DNA from: Pseudarthrobacter enclensis
Lineage (GTDB): Bacteria > Actinomycetota > Actinomycetes > Actinomycetales > Micrococcaceae
Direction: 5' to 3'
NCBI RefSeq assembly: GCF_030811655.1
Contig: NZ_JAUSRE010000006.1
Location: forward strand, 1-64,000
DNA: 64,000 nucleotides
Below the pieces are notes generated by a model, which was not told where the DNA came from, made no database searches, and saw nothing but the letters and a program-made list of their open reading frames with translations. How positions within the stretch are numbered: the stretch's first letter is position 1; the number at the start of each line of letters is the position of its first letter. Shown one piece after another: positions 53,679-61,854 of the stretch. Both the position numbers and the translations under genes were made by a program.

Positions 53679-54971
53679 ATGGTCTTCTTCACTGTTCCGC
53701 TCGGCAAGCTGGTCCGCAGGGTCTCCCGGCTCCGGGGTGGCGGATCCGCCCTGCCAGGCCTGGTGGTCGAGAAAATCGACCCCGGCTTCATGCGGCGGAC
53801 GCTCACCACCCTGCCACACGGTGTTGCGGTGGTCAGCGGCACGAACGGCAAGACCACCACCACCAAAATGGTGGTTGAGCTGCTGGAAAGCCAGGGCCTG
53901 AAGGTGTTCACCAACCGCACCGGGAGCAACTTCACGCGGGGCGTGGCGGCTGCCCTCCTGGGCGAGGTTGACTGGCGCGGGAGGCTGGATGCAGACGTCG
54001 CTGTCCTGGAGCTGGACGAAGCACATGCCGTCCATTTCGTGAACAGTGTCCCGCCCCGGTACTGCCTGCTCCTCAATGTGCTGCGTGACCAGCTGGACCG
54101 CTTTGGCGAGATCGACAAGACCGCGCAGCTGCTGCAGCAGATCGCCGCCAAAACCACCGGAACGGTTGTCCTGAACCGTGAAGACCCAAGGGTCGCCAGG
54201 ATCGCGGACACCCTGACGGGACAGGAGGTCAAGTACTTCGGCCTTGACCACTCCCTGCTGGGCACCTTTCCCAACGACGACGACATGCGCGCCGCCCCCG
54301 GCAGCCCTGCTCCGGCGGCCCTGCCGGAAAAGCCCGCCGCCGACGTCGTACTCCGTAAGGTGGGCGCGGACAGCGCCGAGTTTGAGTACGACGGCGGGAC
54401 GGTCACCACGGCGATGAAGCTGCGCGGCGTCTACAACATCTTCAACGCCGCCGCCGCCCTGACGCTGGCCCGGAGCATCTGCGGAGCGGGCGCCGCAACA
54501 GCTGACCACGCCACGTTGCTGGAGGCGCTGTCCCGGGTGGCCCCGGCCTTCGGCCGCGGTGAAAGTCTCACCGTGGAGGGCCAGCCGCTGGACCTGGTGC
54601 TGGTGAAAAACCCGAGCGGTTTCCGCCTGGGGTTGAAGTCCTTCCCCGCCGCCGGTTATGCCACCATGATTGCCATCAACGACAACTACGCGGACGGCCG
54701 CGACATGTCCTGGCTGTGGGATGTCGAATTCGACTCCCTCCGCGAGGGCGGGGTGGACGTTTTGACCGGGTCACGGGCCTACGACATGGCACTTCGGCTG
54801 CAGTATGACCAGGTTCCCGTCGGAGCGGTGGAAACGGATATTCCCGCGGCGCTGGCAGCGTTCGTCCGGGAGGGCCGGGGCAAGCCCAAGCGCATCTTCT
54901 GCACCTACACTGCCATGCTGGCCATCCGCCGCGAACTGTCCAAAATCACCACCGTGGAGGTTGTCTCGTGA
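53679..54971 (+). CDS. murT: Lipid II isoglutaminyl synthase subunit MurT
   Basis: MurT is the Mur-ligase-like subunit that, with GatD, amidates D-Glu of lipid II. The 430-residue protein has [15 protein letters not shown] (P-loop, residues 54-60), [26 protein letters not shown] and the late [15 protein letters not shown] that supplies the Asp of the GatD triad. The four-Cys zinc ribbon found in S. aureus MurT is absent; the region after [18 protein letters not shown] has no paired cysteines. The ATG at 53679 is chosen because homology starts there; ATG at 53652 is possible. Confidence 0.93.
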   Translation: MVFFTVPLGKLVRRVSRLRGGGSALPGLVVEKIDPGFMRRTLTTLPHGVAVVSGTNGKTTTTKMVVELLESQGLKVFTNRTGSNFTRGVAAALLGEVDWRGRLDADVAVLELDEAHAVHFVNSVPPRYCLLLNVLRDQLDRFGEIDKTAQLLQQIAAKTTGTVVLNREDPRVARIADTLTGQEVKYFGLDHSLLGTFPNDDDMRAAPGSPAPAALPEKPAADVVLRKVGADSAEFEYDGGTVTTAMKLRGVYNIFNAAAALTLARSICGAGAATADHATLLEALSRVAPAFGRGESLTVEGQPLDLVLVKNPSGFRLGLKSFPAAGYATMIAINDNYADGRDMSWLWDVEFDSLREGGVDVLTGSRAYDMALRLQYDQVPVGAVETDIPAALAAFVREGRGKPKRIFCTYTAMLAIRRELSKITTVEVVS

Positions 54972-55723
54972 ACCAGGCAGAAGCAGCGGCCACGGACGGC
55001 CGGTCCAAGGGCACCATCCGCGTGGTGCAGCTGTACCCGCGCGACATGAACATCTACGGCGACTGGGGCAACGCCCTGGTCCTGCAGCGGCGCATCCAGT
55101 GGCACGGCTACACCCCTGAACTGCTTGAGTACAACGTCGGCGATCCCTTCCCGGAGGACGTGGATATCATCGTCGGCGGCGGCGGCCAGGACAGCGGCCA
55201 ACTGGTCATCCAGGATGACCTGCAGGCCCGGGCCGGGCAACTGAAGGACCTGGCGGAGGACGGCGCGCCCATGCTTGTCATCTGTGGCCTTTACCAGCTT
55301 TTCGGCCGGTTCTTCAAGACCCGCACGGGCGCGGTCATCCCGGGCATCGGCATCCTTGACGTGGAAACACACGGCACTGATGAGCGCCTGATCGGCAACG
55401 TCAAGGTGTCTACCCAGGAGTTCGGCGAGGTCCTGGGCTACGAGAACCACAGCGGCCAGACGACCCTGGGCACTGGGGTCCGCCCGCTCGGCACCGTACC
55501 CAAGGGCACGGGAAACAACAGCAACGACGGCCATGAGGGTGCCCGCTACCGCAACATAGTGGCCAGCTATTTGCACGGCTCGCTGCTGCCCAAGAACCCG
55601 GCCATTGCGGACTTCCTCATCCGCACGGCCGCTGAGCGCAAGTTTGGCAGCTTTTCCCCCGGCAACCCGGACGACACTTACGCTCTCCTGGCCCGCGAGC
55701 ACGCCGGTCGCCGTCCCCGCTGA
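54968..55723 (+). CDS. gatD: Lipid II isoglutaminyl synthase glutaminase subunit GatD
   Basis: GatD supplies ammonia from glutamine to MurT. The 251-residue CobB/CobQ-type amidotransferase has VVQLYPRDMNIYGDWGNALVL at the start, the GGGGQDSGQ loop, nucleophile Cys106 in LVICGLYQLFG and catalytic His203 in SYLHGSLLPKNP. The GTG start overlaps the murT stop (GTGA), so the two subunits are translationally coupled, matching their 1:1 complex. Confidence 0.94.
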   Translation: MNQAEAAATDGRSKGTIRVVQLYPRDMNIYGDWGNALVLQRRIQWHGYTPELLEYNVGDPFPEDVDIIVGGGGQDSGQLVIQDDLQARAGQLKDLAEDGAPMLVICGLYQLFGRFFKTRTGAVIPGIGILDVETHGTDERLIGNVKVSTQEFGEVLGYENHSGQTTLGTGVRPLGTVPKGTGNNSNDGHEGARYRNIVASYLHGSLLPKNPAIADFLIRTAAERKFGSFSPGNPDDTYALLAREHAGRRPR

Positions 55724-55764
55724 CCCGCAAAAGGGCCGCAGGAACAGGCGGTTTCAGGGGCGCC

Positions 55765-57126
55765 CTACCGCCATTGGAAGTACTCCCGGTGGATGTTGGC
55801 GCGGCGCACACCTGCCGCCCGGAAGCCCTTCCGGAACTGCCGCAGCATGGCGTCAGGGCCACCCATGAAGACGGACAGATGGCGTGGCTCCGTGTCCACC
55901 GCCGCGATGACCGCCTCCGGTGTCAGCCTCCCATCCCTTCCCGTGTCAACAAGATGGACTGCCAGCCGCGGATGGTTCCGGGCGATGGCGGTGATCTCGT
56001 CCGCGAACGGGGACTGCCCTGCCGAGGTAACGAATAAGTGGACGTCTTCCTGGAGTTCCCCGTCAAGGGACCGCAGCCAGCTGAGGAAAGGCGTGATGCC
56101 CACGCCACCGGCAATCCACACCTGATGGGCAGTGCCGCGATGCCTGTCGAAACGGCCATAGGGTCCACCCACCACCGCAGGCATTCCCGGCTGGACCACA
56201 TCGGGGAGCCTGGTGGTATGGTCACCCAGGGCTTTGACGGTAATGCTGATCCCGCCTTCCGGGGCGGGGCCCGAGATGGAGAACGGATGCCGCTGCCAGC
56301 CATCCGCCGTCTCGAGATAGACCATGGCGAACTGTCCGGGCTTGAAGGCCAACGGACGCCCGAGGGGCCGGAGTGCAACCTCCAGCAGGTCCGGCGCAAC
56401 CGGCCGCACCGCTGCCACCTGGTAGTCGTGGTGCGGCAGGAAGCGCCGCGCCAGCAACTCACGGTAGGCGTAAAACGCAAGTCCCGTTCCGCCGATGGCC
56501 ACGTAGCTCCACCGCAGCGCGGGGACTGCCTCGAACGCGCTGGCATCGAGCAGTCCGTGCAGGAAGCCCGCCGCCAGGAACAGGCCGGTGAGCCGATGGA
56601 AACCCCGCCACCGTTCGTAGCCACCCAGCAGGCGGGCCAGCAGCCGGGCCGGCCGTGTTTGCAGCGTGGCGACCACCAGCTGGCGGACAGGCGCCGGAAG
56701 CATGGTGCGCCAGCGCGGCAGGATGGCCCACACCACCAGGGCCGTGAGGCCGCAAATAGCCACTACCGCCAGGGTCTTTCCGAGGCTGGTGGCCTCCGGA
56801 TTGGACGCCATTTCTATGTGCGGCAGGAGCAGGACGGTTGCGGTGATGGCCACCCTGCGATGCCAGATGGCGGCGTGGTCGATACCGCCGAAGACCGGCT
56901 CGACATGTGGAAGGGTACTGACCAGGACCAGTGCGATTGAGTACAGCAGAACTGATTCCCCGCCGAACAACTGCCCCACGTGTCCCAGGACAGGTTCACT
57001 GGCCGGACGCGCCAGGTACCAAAAGATGCCATAGGCAGCCACCAGCGCCAGGATGACGGCGGGTCCCACCCACCGGAACGGTAAGCCCACCAAGGCACTC
57101 CCCGACCTCGTGCCGCGTTCGGCCAT
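55765..57126 (-). CDS. Membrane ferric/ferredoxin reductase-like oxidoreductase
   Basis: The 453-residue protein has six hydrophobic segments in residues 15-225. Paired histidines likely bind heme (AIWHRRVAI, LLPHIEM, WRGFHRLTG, AGFLHGLLD). A cytoplasmic FNR-like module follows: the FAD site in GWQRHPFSISGPAPEGG and the NAD(P)H site in GVGITPFLSWLRSL and MGGPDAMLRQFRKGFR. It probably moves electrons from NAD(P)H across the membrane to an iron or other acceptor. The ATG at 57126 is close to a plausible Shine-Dalgarno. It is convergent with gatD and divergent from the peptidase. Confidence 0.87.
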   Translation of the reverse strand: MAERGTRSGSALVGLPFRWVGPAVILALVAAYGIFWYLARPASEPVLGHVGQLFGGESVLLYSIALVLVSTLPHVEPVFGGIDHAAIWHRRVAITATVLLLPHIEMASNPEATSLGKTLAVVAICGLTALVVWAILPRWRTMLPAPVRQLVVATLQTRPARLLARLLGGYERWRGFHRLTGLFLAAGFLHGLLDASAFEAVPALRWSYVAIGGTGLAFYAYRELLARRFLPHHDYQVAAVRPVAPDLLEVALRPLGRPLAFKPGQFAMVYLETADGWQRHPFSISGPAPEGGISITVKALGDHTTRLPDVVQPGMPAVVGGPYGRFDRHRGTAHQVWIAGGVGITPFLSWLRSLDGELQEDVHLFVTSAGQSPFADEITAIARNHPRLAVHLVDTGRDGRLTPEAVIAAVDTEPRHLSVFMGGPDAMLRQFRKGFRAAGVRRANIHREYFQWR

Positions 57127-57290
57127 GGACCTGGCTCCCTTCGTCAGTGCCCAACCCCAGCGCTGCCAAGCATGACGCGCAGAATGCGGCCCGGACTGGA
57201 CCCCATAGCGGCCATTGTAGGGATGGACGCTGGGAACACGGGCATTTTTGGACGATTGAGAAGCGTTGCACCTTGTGAAAGGTTTACCCC

Positions 57291-59303
57291 ATGACGAACC
57301 CCCTTCTTTCCGCCAGTCCCGTGCCCTACGCCCTCCCGCCTTTTGTGGGGATTACGGTGGAGCAGTACCGCGAAGCGATAGAAGCGGGGCTTGGTGCGCA
57401 CCTGGACGAGATCAAGGGCATCGTCGGCAACAGCGAACCAGCCACGTTCGGTAATACGGCCCTCGCAATGGAACGGTCCGGGCAGTTGCTGAACCGCGCA
57501 GCCGCCGCCTTCTTCACCCTGGTGTCAGCGGATGCTTCGCCGGAGATCCGGGAACTCGAATCGGACCTTTCCCCGAGGTTCTCCGCCCACCAGGACGAGG
57601 TATTCCTCAACAGGCAGCTGTTCGATCGTTTTGCCGCCATTGATACCGCGGGCCACGACTCGGAATCCGCCCGCCTTGTGGAGGAATACCTTAAGGAGTT
57701 CCGGCAGTCCGGAATCCAGCTGGATGCGCCGGGCCAGGGGCGGCTGCGTGCCATCAACACGCAACTGGCCCGGTTGGGCACGGAGTTCGGTCAGCGGGTG
57801 AAGGAAGGGATTAAGTCCGCGGCACTGCTGCTCGAGGATGAGCAGGACCTGGCGGGCCTGCCGGCTGACGAGGTGGCAGCCGCCGCTGAGGCTGCCCGGT
57901 CCGCCGGGCACGACGGCAAGTACCTGCTCACCCTGATCCAGCCGGGGAACCAGCCGGCACTGGCCGCGCTTGGGAACCGGGACGTCCGCCGTCGTCTGTT
58001 TGAAGCGTCCGTGGCAAGGGGCAGCGGCGGCGGCAGCCTCGATGTCCTGGATCTGGCCCGGGAGATGGCCGGACTTCGGGCGGAGAAGGCCCAGTTGTTG
58101 GGCTTCGACAACTACGCCGAACTTGTGGCGGACCGCCAGACGGCACCGGACTTCGAGGCGGTGCGGACCATGCTCAACCGGATTGCACCGGCTGCCCTCC
58201 GAAATGCCGACGCCGAGGCTGCGGCCCTGGCAGAGGTTGCCGGACACCCCCTGGAGCCGTGGGACTGGGCCTACTATTCGGCGAAGGTGCGGCGCCAGAA
58301 ATACGACGTCGACGAACATGCTCTGCGCCCGTACTTTGAACTGGACCGGACCATCAGGGACGGCGTGTTCTTTGCCGCCACGTCCCTGTATGGAGTCACC
58401 TTCCACGAGCGGACCGACCTGCGTGCCTATCACCCGGATGTGCGCATCTGGGAGGTCCGGAATGGGGACGGCAGCGGCCTGGGCCTGTTCCTGGGCGATT
58501 ACTATGCCCGTGAATCCAAACGCGGCGGGGCATGGATGAACTCGCTCGTGGACCAGTCGGCCCTGCTCGGCACCAAACCCGTGGTGATCAACACCTTGAA
58601 CATCTCCAAACCGCCGGCAGGTGAACCCGCACTCCTGACCCTGGACGAAGTCCGCACCCTGTTCCACGAGTTCGGCCACGCCCTGCACGGCCTGTTCTCC
58701 GACGTGGCCTATCCGCGCTTTTCCGGCACCGCAGTGCCGCGGGATTTCGTGGAGTACCCGTCCCAGGTGAACGAAATGTGGCTCCTGTGGCCGGAAGTGT
58801 TGTCCAATTACGCGCGGCACTATGTCAGTGGCGAGCCGCTGGCGCAGGACATCGTGGACCGGCTTGACGCATCCGCGCTTTGGGGCGAAGGGTTCGCAAC
58901 CACCGAGTACCTGGGAGCCGCCCTGCTCGACCTCGCTTGGCACACTCTGGAGCCGGACAACATTCCGGACGACGCCCTGGAGTTCGAAGCAAAGGCCCTC
59001 GCAGCGGCAGGCATCGCGCATCCGCTGATCCCGCCGCGTTACCGGACCGGCTACTTCCAGCACATTTTCGCCGGCGCCGGCTATGCGGCGGGGTACTACT
59101 CCTACATCTGGAGCGAGGTCCTCGACGCGGACACGGTGGAGTGGTTCAAGGAGCACGGCGGACTCACCAGAAGCAACGGCGAACGCTTCCGCCAGGAGCT
59201 CCTCAGCCGCGGCAACAGCCGGGACCCCCTGGAGTCCTTCCGGGCCCTGAGAGGCCGAGACGCGGACCTGGCCCCGCTGCTAAAGCGCCGAGGCCTCGAG
59301 TAA
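57291..59303 (+). CDS. M3-family zinc metallopeptidase (oligopeptidase/Dcp type)
   Basis: The 670-residue cytoplasmic peptidase degrades small peptides. The zinc motif HEFGHALHG lies at about residue 459, followed by DFVEYPSQVNEMW, which gives the third zinc ligand. The all-helical N-terminal domain begins LLSASPVPYALPPFVGI. The C-terminal GYAAGYYSYIWSEVLDADTVEWF is typical of dipeptidyl carboxypeptidase-like members. The ATG is supported by AAAGG eight bases upstream. It has its own promoter region and a following hairpin. Confidence 0.95.
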   Translation: MTNPLLSASPVPYALPPFVGITVEQYREAIEAGLGAHLDEIKGIVGNSEPATFGNTALAMERSGQLLNRAAAAFFTLVSADASPEIRELESDLSPRFSAHQDEVFLNRQLFDRFAAIDTAGHDSESARLVEEYLKEFRQSGIQLDAPGQGRLRAINTQLARLGTEFGQRVKEGIKSAALLLEDEQDLAGLPADEVAAAAEAARSAGHDGKYLLTLIQPGNQPALAALGNRDVRRRLFEASVARGSGGGSLDVLDLAREMAGLRAEKAQLLGFDNYAELVADRQTAPDFEAVRTMLNRIAPAALRNADAEAAALAEVAGHPLEPWDWAYYSAKVRRQKYDVDEHALRPYFELDRTIRDGVFFAATSLYGVTFHERTDLRAYHPDVRIWEVRNGDGSGLGLFLGDYYARESKRGGAWMNSLVDQSALLGTKPVVINTLNISKPPAGEPALLTLDEVRTLFHEFGHALHGLFSDVAYPRFSGTAVPRDFVEYPSQVNEMWLLWPEVLSNYARHYVSGEPLAQDIVDRLDASALWGEGFATTEYLGAALLDLAWHTLEPDNIPDDALEFEAKALAAAGIAHPLIPPRYRTGYFQHIFAGAGYAAGYYSYIWSEVLDADTVEWFKEHGGLTRSNGERFRQELLSRGNSRDPLESFRALRGRDADLAPLLKRRGLE

Positions 59304-59308
59304 CCTCC

Positions 59309-59370
59309 AATCGATTGCTGAGTAATTGTCGTTTAGCGCCCGGAATACGACAATTACGGAGCAATCGATT
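59309..59370. repeat. Long inverted repeat 1 after the M3 peptidase (AATCGATTGCT arms)
   Basis: Two 24-base arms (starting AATCGATTGCT and ending AGCAATCGATT) are complementary except for two positions, with a 14-base loop. The arms are AT-rich against the GC-rich background and lie 6 bases past the stop codon. It can act as a terminator of the peptidase transcript; the 3' side continues TTTAAAAG. Confidence 0.75.
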
Positions 59371-59377
59371 TAAAAGA

Positions 59378-59422
59378 ACGATGCCGGTCCCCCACCAACA
59401 AATGGTGAGGAACCGGCGTCGT
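59378..59422 (-). terminator. Inverted repeat 2, terminator for pdxS
   Basis: ACGATGCCGGT... and ...ACCGGCGTCGT pair over about 20 positions with two mismatches and one wobble around an ACAAA loop. On the minus strand it is followed by TCTTTTAAA, giving a usable U-tract. It lies downstream of the convergent pdxS gene. Confidence 0.7.
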
Positions 59423-59446
59423 ACTAAAAAGAAAAGCACGACGGTG

Positions 59447-59547
59447 GGTGCTGATCCGGCAGCGTGCGTAAAAGGGGCCCCGCCCCCAACCACCACCAAA
59501 AATGGCGGCAGCGGAAGGCGGGGAATAGCACGCCGAGGATCAGCGCC
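59447..59547. repeat. Inverted repeat 3, large nested stem-loop
   Basis: GGTGCTGATCCGGC...GCGTGC (59447-59467) and its near-complement (59528-59547) bracket an inner pair of G/C-rich tracts (CCCCGCCCCC and GGCGGGG). The whole folds as a nested stem about 100 bases long. It touches neither gene. It may be an RNA element, a decayed repeat unit or simply a second termination region. Confidence 0.55.
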
Positions 59548-59571
59548 GCCAGGCGCCCCTTCAGATGCTGA

Positions 59572-60498
59572 TTACCAGCCGCGCTCGGCGAGTCGGTGCG
59601 GCTGGGGGACCTCGTCGACGTTGATGCCCACCATGGCTTCGCCCAGCCCGCGGGAGGCCTTGGCGATGACGTCGGGGTCGTCGTAGAAGGTGGTGGCCTT
59701 GACGACGGCGGCGGCGCGCTGGGCAGGGTTGCCGGACTTGAAGATGCCTGAGCCGACGAACACGCCGTCGGCGCCGAGCTGCATCATCATGGCGGCGTCA
59801 GCGGGGGTGGCGATGCCGCCTGCGGTGAACAGCACCACGGGGAGCTTGCCGGCCGCGGCAACTTCCTTGACAAGTTCGTACGGGGCCTGCAGTTCCTTGG
59901 CGGCAACGTAGAGCTCGTCCTCGGGCAGGGAGGACAGCTTGGCGATCTCGGAGCGGATCTTGCGCATGTGCCCGGTGGCGTTGGAGACGTCGCCGGTGCC
60001 GGCCTCGCCCTTGGACCGGATCATGGCCGCGCCTTCGTTGATGCGGCGCAGGGCCTCACCGAGGTTGGTGGCACCGCAGACGAAGGGAACCTTGAAGTTC
60101 CACTTGTCGATGTGGTTGACGTAGTCGGCCGGGGTGAGGACCTCGGACTCGTCGATGTAGTCGACACCGAGGGACTGCAGGACCTGGGCCTCGACGAAGT
60201 GGCCGATGCGGGCCTTGGCCATGACCGGGATGGACACGGCGTCGATGATCTGGTCGATCATGTCGGGGTCGGACATGCGGGACACGCCGCCCTGGGCGCG
60301 GATGTCGGCCGGAACGCGCTCCAGCGCCATGACCGCCACGGCACCGGCGTCTTCGGCGATGCGGGCCTGCTCGACGTTGACGACGTCCATGATGACGCCG
60401 CCCTTGAGCATCTCGGCCATGCCGCGCTTCACGCGGCTGCTGCCCGTGACGCTGTTCGCGGACGAACCGGCCTCGTTGCTTACATCAGGTGTAGACAC
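59572..60498 (-). CDS. pdxS: Pyridoxal 5'-phosphate synthase subunit PdxS
   Basis: PdxS is a TIM-barrel lyase that builds PLP from ribose-5-phosphate, glyceraldehyde-3-phosphate and ammonia from PdxT. The 308-residue protein shows [41 protein letters not shown] in parts, the catalytic Lys region [15 protein letters not shown] and [13 protein letters not shown] with phosphate binding. I chose GTG at 60498 with AGGGG five bases upstream. It is separated from pdxT and has its own promoter region. Confidence 0.97.
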   Translation of the reverse strand: MSTPDVSNEAGSSANSVTGSSRVKRGMAEMLKGGVIMDVVNVEQARIAEDAGAVAVMALERVPADIRAQGGVSRMSDPDMIDQIIDAVSIPVMAKARIGHFVEAQVLQSLGVDYIDESEVLTPADYVNHIDKWNFKVPFVCGATNLGEALRRINEGAAMIRSKGEAGTGDVSNATGHMRKIRSEIAKLSSLPEDELYVAAKELQAPYELVKEVAAAGKLPVVLFTAGGIATPADAAMMMQLGADGVFVGSGIFKSGNPAQRAAAVVKATTFYDDPDVIAKASRGLGEAMVGINVDEVPQPHRLAERGW

Positions 60499-60593
60499 AA
60501 AAACCCCTATGGGTAGACAGATGATCTTCGCCGGGCATGCGGCGGCAGCTGCCGGACGTGCACGCACCGATTGCCGGGTCCGTTGACCGGGCA

Positions 60594-60601
60594 CTTATAT
60601 A
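60594..60601 (-). promoter_or_regulatory. Candidate -10 region of pdxS (TATATAAG)
   Basis: On the minus strand TATATAAG stands out as the only AT-rich stretch upstream of pdxS, about 95 bases before the start. No convincing -35 is seen. This is a tentative promoter assignment. Confidence 0.35.
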
Positions 60602-60635
60602 CTAGTCCCCTGTTGCCCGGGGAACTTAATCAGGC

Positions 60636-61259
60636 TTAATCAGCCGGGGTGGGTTCTGCCAGGGCCTGCCGGCGCACCGAGGCCACCCGCTGCGCGACGG
60701 TGACAAGGCTCGCGGCTGCCAGCAGAACCAGCGTCACCAGGAGCACCACCGGCGGGAGCCCAAGCCCCGTCAGGCCCGTCACCACCAGGACGGAGACCAG
60801 GCGTTCGGCCCGCTCCGCAATCCCGACATTGGCGGTGAATCCCAGCGACTCCGCTTTCGCCCTGGCGTACGAGACAACCATGCCGAGGACAAGGCAAAGA
60901 AGCGCGGAGACAGCGATGGGGGTGTTGCTGCCGCCGGTGAAGAACCAGACGGACACGCCCGCGAACAACGCGCCGTCGGCGATCCGGTCCAGCGTTGAGT
61001 CGAGGAAGTTTCCCCAGCGGCTCTTCACGTTCTGCATCCGGGCCATGATCCCGTCGAGGACATCCGAGAATATGAATGCGGTAATGAAGAGGGTGCCCCA
61101 GAAGAGCTGGCCCAGGGGGTAGAAGACGAGGGCTCCAGCAGCCACGCCGGCAGTGCCGAGGATGGTCACCGCATCCGGGGAGACGCCGATCTTCAGGAGC
61201 CAGCGGGCCAGCGGGGTAAACAGCGCGGTGAAGAAGCCGCGGGCATGCTTATTCAGCAT
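60636..61259 (-). CDS. pgsA: CDP-alcohol phosphatidyltransferase (phosphatidylinositol phosphate synthase type)
   Basis: The 207-residue membrane enzyme has the CDP-alcohol motif SDVLDGIMARMQNVKSRWGNFLDSTLDRIADG in pieces (D-G-x2-A-R-x8-G-x3-D-x3-D). About six hydrophobic segments follow. Its place after thrS and the HIT gene matches M. tuberculosis pgsA1, which makes phosphatidylinositol phosphate. I chose the ATG at 61259, overlapping the HIT stop by 11 bases. The acyltransferase and mannosyltransferase genes that follow in mycobacteria are not here. Confidence 0.88.
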   Translation of the reverse strand: MLNKHARGFFTALFTPLARWLLKIGVSPDAVTILGTAGVAAGALVFYPLGQLFWGTLFITAFIFSDVLDGIMARMQNVKSRWGNFLDSTLDRIADGALFAGVSVWFFTGGSNTPIAVSALLCLVLGMVVSYARAKAESLGFTANVGIAERAERLVSVLVVTGLTGLGLPPVVLLVTLVLLAAASLVTVAQRVASVRRQALAEPTPAD

Positions 61260-61836
61260 CCGACTCCCCGGGCCACGCGTCGGACACCTGCTGCCGGACC
61301 TCGTCAAGGGTCTGGGTGATGGCCTTCGTCTGGGCGATGATGGGGAAGAAATTTCCGTCGCCGCCCCATCGTGGAACGATGTGCTGGTGCAGGTGGGCCG
61401 AAATGCCGGCGCCCCCCACCACCCCCTGGTTCATGCCAAGGTTGAACCCGCCTGGATTGGACACTTTGCGCAGGACGCGCATGGCGGTCTGGGTCAGGTC
61501 GGCAAACTCGGCTGTTTCCTCAACCGTGAGGTCTGTGTAATCCGGGATATGCCGGTACGGGCAAACCAGCAGGTGGCCCGGGTTGTACGGGAAGAGGTTC
61601 AGCACCACGTAGCAGGTCCTGCCACGGTGCACGATGAGCGCCTCTTCGTCGGTGCGGCTGGGGCCTACGCAGAAAGGGCAGTCGTTTTCGTTCTTGAACT
61701 GGTGCTGGCCGCCCTTGATGTAGGCCATGCGGTGCGGAGTCCACAGGCGCTGGAAGGCGTCCGGGACACCGGCGAGGGCAAAGTCGTCGGTAACGCCGTC
61801 ATCGCCTGGATATCCTGCGCCTGTGTTCTCCTGCAC
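61249..61836 (-). CDS. HIT-domain protein (Ap4A phosphorylase-like)
   Basis: The 195-residue protein has CPFCVGPSRTDEEALIVHRG at the N-terminal side and the histidine triad GISAHLHQHIVPRWGGD (H-x-H-x-H). This and its length match M. tuberculosis Rv2613c, an Ap4A phosphorylase. The reaction here is inferred from that homologue. The start is GTG. It lies between thrS and pgsA with an 18-base gap and an 11-base overlap, so the three form one unit. Confidence 0.92.
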   Translation of the reverse strand: MQENTGAGYPGDDGVTDDFALAGVPDAFQRLWTPHRMAYIKGGQHQFKNENDCPFCVGPSRTDEEALIVHRGRTCYVVLNLFPYNPGHLLVCPYRHIPDYTDLTVEETAEFADLTQTAMRVLRKVSNPGGFNLGMNQGVVGGAGISAHLHQHIVPRWGGDGNFFPIIAQTKAITQTLDEVRQQVSDAWPGESDAE

Positions 61837-61854
61837 TGTGCTGATTCCGTTCGG

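Noticed and set aside
52878..54509. 543-codon minus frame that would fuse an upstream region to PdxT
   Set aside because: The upstream two-thirds is antisense to murT. PdxT homology begins near 53588.
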